Shown here: positions 50,569-61,700 of the stretch, one piece after another
How the letters are laid out: each line of letters begins with the position of its first letter
Numbering within the stretch: position 1 is the stretch's first letter
From: Liolophura sinensis
Taxonomy: Eukaryota; Mollusca; Polyplacophora; Chitonida; Chitonidae
Direction: 5' to 3'
Length of the DNA: 64,000 bases
Assembly: GCF_032854445.1 (NCBI RefSeq)
Contig: NC_088300.1
Coordinates: 26,145,608-26,209,607, forward strand
Notes under the pieces: generated by a model
What the model was told of the DNA's origin: nothing
What the model saw: the letters and a program-made list of their open reading frames with translations, nothing else
Databases searched by the model: none
Translations under genes and position numbers: made by a program

Positions 50569-50837
50569 TGTATTTATTTATTTGATTGGTGTTTTACGCC
50601 GTACTCAAGAATATTTCACTTATACGACGGCGGCCAGCATTATGGTGGGTGGAAACCGGGCACAGCCCGGGGGAAACCTACGACCATCCGCAGGTTGCTG
50701 GAAAACCTTCCCACTTACGGCCGGAGAGGAAGCCAGCATGAGCTGTTCTTGAACTCACAGCGACCGCATTGGTGAGAGGCTTCTGGGTCACTACGCTGCG
50801 CTAGCGCGCTAACCGACTGAACCACGGAGGCCCCCGG
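50569..50837 (-). mobile_element. Full-length SINE near consensus
   Basis: Read on the minus strand, it has a complete head (GGCTTCAGT-like start, CGGTTAGCGCGCTAGCGCAG), body and TAAATAAATA tail. Flanks CCGGTATGTA (50559-50568) and CCTGTATGTA (50838-50847) match at 9 of 10 positions and are a likely target-site duplication. Confidence 0.88.
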
Positions 50838-51187
50838 CCTGTATGTACGCCTAGGTGTACACGTACAACCCATCTTTACAATATCACTCTGTGTTTTTGT
50901 AGTCATGGCTTTACGTATCGTCATGTTAATTTCCCTGGGTGAAAAATACCTACCTCTCAACAATGACGGTATAAAGGATATCACTTTTACATTTGGCACA
51001 AATAGCCAAGTCGTATAGGCCTATAGGCCATGGCGATATACTGGGCTCATGTCGTTATTGTTGGGAGGTGTGTATTTTTCGCCCAGAAATAACATGGAGT
51101 TATGACAGTGTCAAGCCAGAACAATAAAAACACAGCATCATATTGTAGAGGACTGCAATTACATGATGCATTGTACACTTGTACATT

Positions 51188-51191
<4 letters not shown>

Positions 51192-51236
<45 letters not shown>
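51192..51236. repeat. (TA)n microsatellite
   Basis: About 22 TA units. Confidence 0.95.
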
Positions 51237-51238
<2 letters not shown>

Positions 51239-51405
51239 AGCTCGAGACGACTCCAAATTTTGAAGATTTAGCCTACAACAATGGGGCATGGCTCTTTAAG
51301 CCGCACCAAATACAATTCCATGTGTTTTAACCCAAAAGCATCCGACTTGTTCAAATCATGATGTTCTATCACAGAATATGGCAATGCCTTTTCATTGTTT
51401 ACGTC

Positions 51406-51616
51406 TTTTTTTTTTTTTTTTTTGATTGGTGTTTTTACGCCGTACTCAAGAATATTTCACTTATACGACGGCGGCCAGCATTATGGTGGGTGGAAACCGG
51501 GCAGAGCCTGGGGGAAACCCACGACCATCCGCAGGTTGCTGGAAGACCTTCCCACGTACGGCCGGAGAGGAAGGCAGCATGAGCTGGTCTTGAACTCACA
51601 GCGACCGCATTGGTGA
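51406..51616 (-). mobile_element. 5'-truncated SINE with 9-bp target-site duplication
   Basis: A long T-run tail, near-consensus body, and truncation at GCGACCGCATTGGTGA. GTTTACGTC occurs directly on both sides (51397-51405 and 51617-51625). The truncation point is the same as in the copy at 44298-44505. Confidence 0.87.
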
Positions 51617-51774
51617 GTTTACGTCAATAGCTTTTAGTAAAATAAGTCTCGTGTAAAAGTTATAGACTGTTATTTCGACACATGTCGACTTAGCTACTCC
51701 GTGTGACGACAGGCATATTTTATACCTATGAAATCTCAAGGGTATTTTCATCTCCGATCGTAGGCCTAAGGGGA

Positions 51775-51908
51775 GGTCTGTCAGCAGCTTGCGGATGGAC
51801 GTGGGTTTTCCGCGGGCTCTGCCCGGTTTACTCTTACAAAAATGCTAGCCGCCATCGTATAAGTGGACCATTCTTTAGTTCGGCATGAAACACCTGCAGT
51901 TAAATAAA
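51775..51908 (+). mobile_element. 5'-truncated SINE
   Basis: GGTCTGTCAGCAGCTTGCGG, GCGGGCTCTGCCCGGTTTAC and an AAATAAATA tail. Confidence 0.78.
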
Positions 51909-52354
51909 TAGATCTCAGAAGCTAAAAAACGCACGCGGTTCAGTTATTATACAAGCCATCGCATGAAGCACAAAGAGACAGTGTGGCAAAAATCACCAGG
52001 ATATCTTCGTTCATTTCACATATTTCCACCGGACGAAGAAAACTGGGCTGAAACCATATATGGAAGAGGTATTAATTAATCCATGCATACAAGCAATCTA
52101 TATATGCCACTGTATTGGTCCCTCACTCAAAAAATTAATGTTATCATATTCAGCATAATACCCTGTTAAAATCTAATAGAATCTTTACGTTGAATTAATA
52201 GAACATATGTTTGTTATACTTAACAGAACAACCTGCTGCAATGGCAGAATACATTCTAGCATTATTCGCCCAACAGAGTTCAAGTCCAGCTGGCTTCTTC
52301 GTATACGTGGGACCGGCCCCGGTACTCGTATATGTGGGAAGGTCTGCCATCAAT

Positions 52355-52405
52355 CTGTGGAAATATTCTTGAGTACGGCGTAAAACATCAATCGAATAAA
52401 TAAAT
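52355..52405 (+). mobile_element. SINE tail fragment
   Basis: GAAATATTCTTGAGTACGGC, GTAAAACATCAATCGAATAA. It is followed directly by another copy. Confidence 0.75.
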
Positions 52406-52409
52406 CAAA

Positions 52410-52545
52410 CAAATCAATCTGCGAATAGTCGTGGGTTTCCCCCAGGCTACGCCCAGTTTCCTCCTACCACAATGCTGGCCGCCGTTGTACAAGTGAAATA
52501 TTACTGAGTGCGGCGTAAAATACCAATCCAATAAATAAATAAATT
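52410..52545 (+). mobile_element. 5'-truncated SINE, tandem to the previous one
   Basis: CTGCGAATAGTCGTGGGTTT, ACAATGCTGGCCGCCGTTGT and AATAAATAAATAAATT. Confidence 0.78.
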
Positions 52546-53440
52546 AACAGACATTCTGTTAAATTAGGGGATTAATTTTTTTGAGTGTAGGCCTATATGC
52601 ACCAATTCATTTCTGGACATGAATGACTGTAGTATACAGATCCAATGAGCATACGCCTATTTGTGCATTACAAGTCAGGTTACCGAAGAATGGACCGTAG
52701 ACTGTATGACTATGCATGATTTTGCCTTTAAATACATGTATTTATTTACTTATACCTGCTTGGTGTTATACCAAGAATAGGCATACTCAAGCATATTTCT
52801 TTTATGCGAAAACAAGGAAGAGGCCGCGTGGGGGGACAGGGTCAGCAAGCGTAACATTAGTTGACTGCACTGCGTTTTTCAGGTCAGGTTGAATTTTGGA
52901 TATATATATATATATATATTATATGGCATATATGTAGGCCTATCCTTATATTTTATTTGATCGGGATTCGGATCCGGGATTACCACGTCCGTTATCGCTG
53001 TCCGAATCTAAATATACTTATACACCACAAACCCATCTCATCAAAGCACATATTCATGCGGCTCACCACCTTGAACTCCTCCATCCAATCAAATAGAAGG
53101 CGAGACGTGATCGACTTTATACAACAGGAACAGTTTGTTCCCAACTCGATAAAAAACATCCTGATCAATAACCTGTCGTGAATTTTACACAGAAAATAAT
53201 GTTCAAATTAAATTAGTTACACTTGTGCATCTTATCGTATATAGGACGGAAGAGAACCTAACACCGATAGGTTGGATTTATTTACCATGCACAAGGAAAG
53301 AGTTATTTTGATTGGCTAAATTCCTGTGCTGTTTCATGAACATTTTCCTCTGCGCATGCGGTCAGGTGAATTTGCATACAGAGCTTGCAAGAATATAACT
53401 CGCCGTGGGAAATTCTAAAGTATAATTACTTTGATGTTTT

Positions 53441-53735
53441 GGTCACGTGGTATAGATGACGTGACCTCAGATCAACGAGAATTTCGCTTCTTACAATGCC
53501 GGAACATCTCAGAAGTAGGTGAACGGCAAACAATGTCCTTAACTTTACTCTCGGTGTCTCATAATGGTGAAAACATAAATGTTATTATGCTCACGTGATG
53601 TGGATAAGAACAGATCACCTCAACAATATAGCGTCGCAAATCTTCGCACTTTCTCCCGTGACCTGGCGGACGCCAGATAAAAGGATACAGACAAAGCTGA
53701 ACAAGACTAGTAGTCACGTGGCGTGTGTGACGTCA
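53441..53735. promoter_or_regulatory. Cluster of CACGTG and TGACGTCA motifs
   Basis: GGTCACGT (53441-53448) and ACGTGACC (53459-53466) are perfect inverted arms around a 10-nt spacer. A further CACGTG lies near 53592 and at about 53715. A full CRE, TGACGTCA, lies at 53728-53735. E-box and CRE grouping suggests a regulatory element, but no adjacent gene start was identified. Confidence 0.35.
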
Positions 53736-54780
53736 CCGTCCTATTGCTGTATTATTATGATATTAATTTTTCTATGCCGGTCTTTTGAACTTTCCTGCGG
53801 GCGCTTAATTCGAACTATGTCCTATTAATATTTTCTCACATACAGCCAAGTAAGGTAAGAAAAATAAAAACACAAGCATTTTTGAAGTATCACTTCAAAT
53901 GCATGTTGCCAATGCATGTTGCTATTGGTTTCAACCGTCAGAGTATCATAGCTATACCTTATGTCAACGTCTATAATAAAAGGAGTAGTTAATCGAAACT
54001 GAACGCAACGGCGGTGGAACTACGAACTTGATGTGTAACAGATCCTGGCGAACCCTGTACAAAGTTTTAGTTCACAATAACGAACGGTTATGAAAAAAAG
54101 ACAAGAAATATAATTTAGTTCAAAAGGTGGCGAAATACCCCACAACTCAAACTTGGGATGAAATCCCAGAAACTCTGCATGCGTCAAGAGGGACTCACGG
54201 GTAGACTGGCATGGTTCAAATCTATAACCTCTCCTCCTTGTTCTAATTACCCGAAGTACTACATGGTATATATAGCGAAGTAACAAAATGTCGAATGTGA
54301 GCCACCGTATATGGAGAGGACCTCCACGCCAGTTCAGTTTTGGTTTATCCAATAAGCTTTATCAAAGGTGTGTTAACACACACATCGTAGTAATGACACG
54401 TATTTTATTTACTTCATGTTTTAGCAGTCATTAGGCCACTTCAGAAGTTTCTTTATAGCTTAGATATGATAACGATATCAATAAAAACACCTGAAGGAAA
54501 ACTAGTCTTGCAGTGTTCTGTGATTACATGGTACATAACGTCCATGCGCGTTCAGATACGACTTTCACACCTTGACAGAGGTATATACATGCCGTGCAGC
54601 AAATAACATGTGGCTCTAACAACTCTTAACTACATGGGTTTCTGATATGAGCAATCATCGACTGTAGATGGTATAATGTCTATGCAAGGGATAGATACGC
54701 CTGTAACTTCTTGACAAAGGTAACAATGGAATGTGACTACTACAACTAACATACTGGTATCAGCTGCGCGCGATCATGCC

Positions 54781-57157
54781 TCAATTTCCAAGCGGTCTGA
54801 ATGTTTCATAGTTTATATCGACCACCGTGGCAATGAAGTCATTTGTCTCGACAAAATTTCCCAAACATATATTGAGGGCGGTTGGACCTGCAACTTTCCC
54901 TTTCAGCCAGCCAATAATTTGTCGACAGACGTCTGCATGCATAGATTTCTCCAAAGAACCCCCGCAAAGATGACGGACGATGTCACCGATTCTTGGCGTC
55001 ACCACACATTGCCACACGTAAAAACATGCGTCAGGTCCACGTCTAGCGTTGTGGTAAATCGTATCATGAAACTGAATTAGTTCGTGAATCTTGTTTGTGT
55101 TTGGCCAAGGTGACGGCATCTTGAAGGCCGGCCAAAATCCGCCAATGCCCTTGATGGCGTCATTGTGATAGAAGATATACACTCTTCTTGACGTTTGCCA
55201 AAGACTTTGTAAGGTGGCCCTTCCCGCCTCAAATTCATCGTAAGGCACAATCATTGTTTCTTGAAATATGTCCTTTAGCATGTGTAACAACTGCAAATGA
55301 GCCACTTCATTCATGTTGTAGAAATGATTGAAGTCTAGAATGATCACTTCCTTGCTGTGGTTAATCAGGTATTTTCGAATATCTTTCATACCGTCTATTA
55401 CTTTGGGGCCATAGAGGCCGTGAACGAAATAAAAGTCGATGGTGCCAGGTTTCATGGCTACTCTGAGATCAAAGTAACGAACGCCGCTTTCCAGTTGTTG
55501 AGCAAAATTTAGTCTTTGTGTGACGGCCCATCTTTTTACAAGTTTACTGCCCGCCCCACAACAGCACTCTCCCACCATCTTCACAGCACCAGATTCATCA
55601 CAGGCAACACCTTCTCGTATGTCAAGGTCGAAAGAAAATGAATCATGGCTTCCTGTAGGAAAAATACAAAAACAAAGGGTCTAACAGCTAGAAAACATAA
55701 TAAATTCATGAAAACTTTGAGCATACCGTAGATCGAGATCTGCCATTATATAAAAATAGCTCAATTTTAAAGGGTAAACTCAAACTTTTTACAGCATGAG
55801 CCACTCTCTACATGAATGTTGATAAAATAGATTCGCGCAAAGACATCGGCGATGAGGCTAAGATTAAACAAGGTTATACGTTCGTCGCACAAGCTCCTAA
55901 GATTAAGCTTGTCCAGTTGTGGCAGTTGTGTAAAGCGAGCGTGCACATAGCGGTACATGAGCTCTACGGAGTACGGGATAAGCTGCCTGCACGCTACTGA
56001 TCTGATCAGTAACACGCAGGCTCAAATCATTGAGGGTGTTATACACTGAGCACCAAGATGGCCTTATACAAGTAAATATTAGGGTTATCGATTCTATTTA
56101 ATTGGGCTTCACAGATCACAAAGTGCAAGGTTCACGTGCATGGTGGTTTGGCAAAATGTCACGCGAATGTTTGCTGATATATTTTGGGGGGTTGAACGTG
56201 AAGTATTATTTATTTATTTTTCATTTGACTGATGTTTACGTATTTATTGATGTTTTTTCGTATTTACTATGCATAAATAGCAATAAAAATCACTGTACAC
56301 GTCCGTGAAATCTATGACAAGGCTCGAGAACGCGAATGGCCACATCACTCCGTCATACAGTCAAGCGCAAGTTCCACAAGTACGTCCACGTGCACAGGCC
56401 GAAGGTCAAGTTCACCCCATGTATATGTATTTTTTCATATAGGTTTAAATCTTGTGACTACTAAATGTATACTTTCCACTTCAAATTTCCTCTCATGTAA
56501 GGAATTTCTGTGTAAATCTGCAGTATGCGTATGGGCATGTACGTGTCTGGCCATACCTCCATGACACAAAGGGTGGGCCTTTTTCTTGGTGATTGGTTTC
56601 TAAGAGGGTCTAGAAGGGGAGACTTTCTCCCATTACTGAGGTTGGTTCGGGGTGGGATTGGTTCGTAATCCCTTTGCCGACACGACATACATTAAAACTA
56701 TACTTCAGAAGATAACGTCTTCAGTACATGCCGATAGGTGCCTTTGGTTCATACATGCAAATGTATTCATAAAGCTACATGGGCAAAGTAAGCCTTAGAA
56801 CTGCACGTGTACAATACAGGCCCATCAGCCTACGTTATATCAGTACTATGCCCAGCACACTTTCTGTTTGGGGTTTTTTTTCATGAATTTGCAAATTCAG
56901 CAAACAGAAATATTTGATTTACGATAATACAAATGTGCATGACGGGTGGGTACTTGCTATGCATGTATCATGTCAAGTCCTCTTGCATATGTTGCTAGAA
57001 GTCAACACCACATCAACGGCATGGTGGATCTCTATCAGCAGTGACCTAATTCGCACTCACCTGGGATAGCCAGACTATTCAGTGGTACGTTTGTGATGTG
57101 TGGAGGAAGATCTGCCATCCAAGTTGAGAAACGTATTTTTTCGTGCACCGAGGCCAT
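54781..57157 (-). CDS. PI-PLC X-domain protein (PLCXD type)
   Basis: Two exons (57157-57061, 55652-54781) join in phase 1 to give 322 aa, the usual PLCXD length (about 305-325). The N-terminus MASVHEKIRFSTWMADLPPH leads to PLNSLAIPG|SHDSFSFDLD, which has the first catalytic-type histidine in the family's IPGSHDS motif. The second active-site region is YFDLRVA then FVHGLYG, followed by EVIILDFNHFYNM, and SLWQTSRRVYIFYH further on. There are no PH, C2 or EF-hand parts and no signal peptide, as in vertebrate PLCXD1-3. It likely hydrolyses phosphoinositides in the cytosol; metazoan PLCXD proteins are little studied. The C-terminus ends NYETFRPLGN. The 1.4-kb intron shows no further exon. Confidence 0.87.
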
Positions 57158-58712
57158 CTTGATTGTCCATGCACTCAACAGATCAGATCAAATGTCGTTT
57201 ACACAACCTGAAGAGGTTCAGTGAAAAGCTCAAGGTCGCGATCCTTTACAATATGGCCTATATATAGTGCTGATCAATACGGGGATATTTGAATATTTGC
57301 TCTTGAGATTAACCCTGTAAAATAAACAGATAGCCTTTCTAAGCACAAATATATGTTTGATATCTATGCTGTTTACATGTTTGACGAAAATACTGGTGAC
57401 CCAGTAACAAGAAAGTCCTCCTTGGAAACATGCCAAATCAATGGGGTTTTATGGGGTCATATCGTTGGAAAACCAGAGCAAATCCAAAGCGTAATTTTCT
57501 GCGTGACCCAGTAAGTAGTGGTAATTATGTTCTTATACACAAAAACAACAAAGCTACATACAGTGCTTAAATTAAAATGATGCAAACATATGCAAGGCTA
57601 AGCTGCAAGAACCTCAGTTATACCAGGAATATTCTCTAAATAAATTTATGTAAAAATGCCTGCATATTCAAATGGTCGTTCAATTGGTACTATTATCCAA
57701 TCATTACAATTTAAACCACTGCGGTCAATTTTGTCGATCACTTCCATAAGTACCTTCATAAAAATACATTTCCCGGGAACTTCATGTTAGGCTACATGAG
57801 ACAACTGAAGCTGAGTACTTCAGAACACCCCCTGACAACTGATGCCCATGAGTGAAACTATGTTATCTTGTCTTGCACAGTATGATAGTATCACTGGAGA
57901 CGTCAACTCGCCGTCAAAGCACATTACTTTTAATGTTAATAGTTCTCAATTTATAATGTATTTGCGATTCCTGTCCAATTCTTTACTCTTAGTGAAACAC
58001 TACCTTGCTTTGCATCAAAGAGGATAAAATGTCATACCTCTGAACACCACAAATCTATGTCTTTGTTGGCACAGACAAACATCTCCCTAGATTTACATCT
58101 GGTAAGCGAAAGACCAGCTCTGAACTTACACCCCAGGTCCATTTAACAGGACAAACTTAGTCATTCCACAAATTAATTCCACAAACCATATATCCAAATG
58201 GAATGCCCAAACACACACTATCAAAAGTAAATTAAGTTAAATATTCCAGACATGACACCTGGCTCAGTGAGATTGTTGTACTTGCACACCTGATGAACCA
58301 GTCTACAAACATTATCACACAACTCAAACATACTGTATGAAATCTTGTGTTGTCATTATACCTGAGCCTCCTCACCAAAGCCTGGCGCAAAGAGTACTTC
58401 AAGATCATAAGGATATCCCTGGGCCAGGAGGTCATGAGATTTGAAATGCTGCATGTACCACTCTCCCTCTACTTACATCGAGAACTTGCTGCTTGAAGAA
58501 TTTTAATTTCCTTCAAAACTTGTATTAAATGACTCAGACTTTCTGACAAGCTTTGCACACATTTCCTTCATATAATTTGCAAAAACTGTTGAAAACAATG
58601 ATAGGAAGTCAGTTCTCTCCAAGTACACAAAAACATAAAATACCTCAACAGTTGATATAGCGAACAAGATACTCCATACATAACATAATACATTTATGTT
58701 TATCCTTTGGTC
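57158..58712. other. Spacer between PLCXD and PSTK genes
   Basis: It should contain the PLCXD promoter and the PSTK 3' UTR. It also has coding-like islands on the minus strand (58040-58560, separate entry). No SINE was seen. Confidence 0.4.
58040..58560 (-). pseudogene. Unexplained coding-like islands, possibly a decayed gene
   Basis: On the minus strand several short stretches read like conserved protein. They are VQSLSESLSHLIQVLKEIKI (near 58550), EWYMQHFKSHDLLAQGYPYD then LEVLFAPGFGEEAQ (58463-58362), ISYSMFELCDNVCRLVHQ (58343-58290), and CKSREMFVCANKDIDLWCSE (about 58103-58044). Stops fall between them. The gap between the second and third is only 18 nt (TAA and TGA), too short for an intron. 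I do not recognise the protein. It may be a pseudogene, exons of an overlapping gene, or chance in the PSTK 3' region. Confidence 0.25.
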
Positions 58713-61700
58713 CTATAATACCTGATCATTATAATCCTTTTCACACAAGAAGGCTTGGAGTTCTTTTTCCATGAAAACACGCAACACACTTGTATTGTCT
58801 TTTGAAGCATCCATCACATTTTCTGTCAAATTTCCAGGCAGCTGAAGAGATCCTGTTTTTAGATGTGAATACAGGGTTACCTTTGCACTGTTCAATTTCT
58901 TTGCTAAGTTTTTCAACTCTTCTTTTGAAAGTTTTCCTGAAAATAATAATTAGAAATGATATGTATGAGTTTAAACCACAGTTAGACTTTAGTACTTGAC
59001 ATTACATGTATGTTTCTGAAGTTTTGCCTTTGATGGTTGGGCCATCTTACTGGGATCTCCCAGAGTAGTGGATGGGTGATCAATTGGAATTTCGCCTTTG
59101 ATGGCTGGGCCATCTTACTGGGATCTCCCACAGTGTGTGCTGGGCCATCTTACTGGGCTGGGTGATCAGTTGGAATTTCACCTTTGCTGGCTGGGCCATC
59201 AACTGGGATCTCCTAGAATGCTGACTGGGCCATCCTAATGGGATCTCCCAGAGTGAGAGCTGGGCCTTCAAATGGGATCTCCTAGAATGCTGACTGGCCC
59301 ATCCTAATGGGATCTCCCAGAGTGAGAGCTGGGCCTTCAACTGGGATCTCCTAGAATGCTGACTGGGCCATCCTAATGGGATCTCCCAGAGTGAGAGCTG
59401 GGCCTTCAACTGGGATCTCCTAGAATACTGGCTGCACCATCTTACTGAGATCTCCTTGAATTCTACCTGGGCCGTTACCTATGACACCCCATTTAGCTGG
59501 GCCATCAACTGGGATCTCCTAGAATACTGGCTGTGCCATCTTACTCGGATCTCCTAGAATGCTGGCTGGGCCATCTTACTCCGATCTCCCAAAGTGTGGG
59601 CTGGGCCATCAACTGGGATCTCCTAGAATACTGGCTGCACCATCTTACTGGGATCTCCATGCTACCTGGGCCATTACCTGTGACACCCCATTTAGCTGGG
59701 CCATCTATTTGGATCTCGCAGAGTTAGAGCTGGGCCATCTTACTCGGATCTCCTAGAATGCTGGCTGGGCCATCTTACTCCGATCTCCCAGAATGTGGGC
59801 TGGGCCATTACCTGTGACACCCCATCTAGCTTGGCCATCTACTTGGATCTCCCATGAGACTACTGTCTATTGAACCTAGGACATTTGTGGATACTTCCAC
59901 TCTTAGTGTCACTAGAGGCCTTGGTGACAATATAAAGGTTCACAGTGCTAATATACACGTAGATTCAGTTGTTCATTGAAGACCACTTGTCTTTCACCAA
60001 TTTGTCATACATGTCACACATCAGAAACTCTGTTAGTAACTTGCCAAAGGTCAGTGGTTTACAACAGGTGCTAAGGTTGAACAATAATCAGTTAATCATA
60101 ACCTGGCATACATTATAAATCATGTATACACTGGCACTATGCCCCATATTTCAATAAAAACACAATAAAATAACAAAAAAAAAAAAAAACCTTACAGAAC
60201 AATCTGTTTCATGTAGATGACTTATAAACATCTTTGTATGTTGCTATTCTTACCTTTAGCATCTTCTATATTTTTAGCAACAATTTTCCTGAGAAGCTGG
60301 TCTAGTTGATGCAGAACACTCTTGGAGCATATCACTCTGGATTCCTCCTGCTCTTCAAGGTCACCCTCCTGACCCCGTTCAATGGGGTTTTCAAGTGCAC
60401 TGTTGATCAAGGAGAAAACTTCACTTCTGGAATTACAAATGAATACAAATGTTGTACATTACAACAAATACAATCATGTGAATATGTATATGCATATGAG
60501 ATGTCTCAGACATGATTACATTAACCTGGACTCCTCGGTTTGTTTTCTACAAGAAAAATTCTTCACAGATTTCAGTGAAGCATTAGCCCTTGGAGAAGTT
60601 ATGTCTTTTTCTTAGTTTCTCCAGGTTTATTTGCTTTGATTTTAACCTTGCTTTAATCAGTGATTTATATCTGCTAATCAAATCAATTTTTTTCTTCTTA
60701 CCAAGAATGGCTCAAACTGTTGCCTTTCATTAAATCTCAGACTGATACCTGAACTACATACTGTGTAAAAATGATTCTAAAGTTTGAAAAAGTTACACAG
60801 CAATCTGCCTTATAAATATTAGGAATGCCATGCCAAAAATTCGATTGGATTTGTACTGACCAATGTTTTGTCAAAAGTCTATGAAACAGCCACTTCAAAA
60901 AAAAAAAATGTTCCGCCGGTTGATGGTTCACACTGGGCAATGTGAGTCCTACCCATAAAAATCATACAAGACTGAAGTGATATTTTTGGTGTAATGAATT
61001 GTTTAAGCTATCAGGGCATTGCACACCCTTAGTGGATCTAAACTGACCTTATTAATGGCTATTGTGACAAGCTTTCAGTGTCAGGTAAAAACATACACTC
61101 CTGTACTGATGTATATATATGTTTGCCTGGGGTTATATGCTTAGACTTCTGTTGTGTTGGTAGCCATCTTGCTAAGAGCAGACATGTATTCATCTCATCC
61201 TGTTGATAGAGTACCCAAATAAATAAATGTGTCTAGTAGCATACAGTGTACACATACAAATCTGGAGTCTTCCTGTTCAACAAGGTAACTGAATTTCTCT
61301 CCCAGTGATTTCTCTTTGGATCAGGAATTTCAAACTTGTCCACCATGTCTGTGATGACCTGGGTTTGCACACTCTCCAAGCGATGGACATTCCGTCTGAC
61401 ACTCTCCTCCACATCACATGATAAGTATACTTGACAGAATCCTATATGAACTGTCAAAGGGAATAAATTCATTAAAGTAAATAAAGATATTACCAAAGCA
61501 AAGGACACCCTAAAATTTTAATAGGATTATTGTTTCCATTTATCATACACTAAAAATAACGCAGAAATACCAGTCATAATCAGGTAAAAAGGAACATTAA
61601 AACAGAATTCACTCACATTTTCTTGCCAGCTGAAAATACTGGTATCGCATGCTACTGTAGTACATGTTATCATCAATCACCATGACAACATGGCTCAGAG

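Larger units (their letters stand above)
49931..54780. other. SINE-rich intergenic region
   Basis: It holds a SINE tail fragment (50205-50245), two well-preserved SINEs (50569-50837, 51406-51616), three plus-strand SINE pieces (51775-52545), two (TA)n tracts, and a cluster of CACGTG and TGACGTCA motifs at 53441-53735. No exon with a recognisable product was found. The ORFs at 52861-53181 and 53595-53828 lack domains. Confidence 0.5.

Noticed and set aside
54733-55080. 115-codon plus-strand ORF
   Set aside because: It lies antisense to the PLCXD coding exon and has no domain.
59080-59409. 109-codon minus-strand ORF with a KAQLSLWEIPLGW repeat
   Set aside because: It is a translation of the intronic minisatellite within PSTK.
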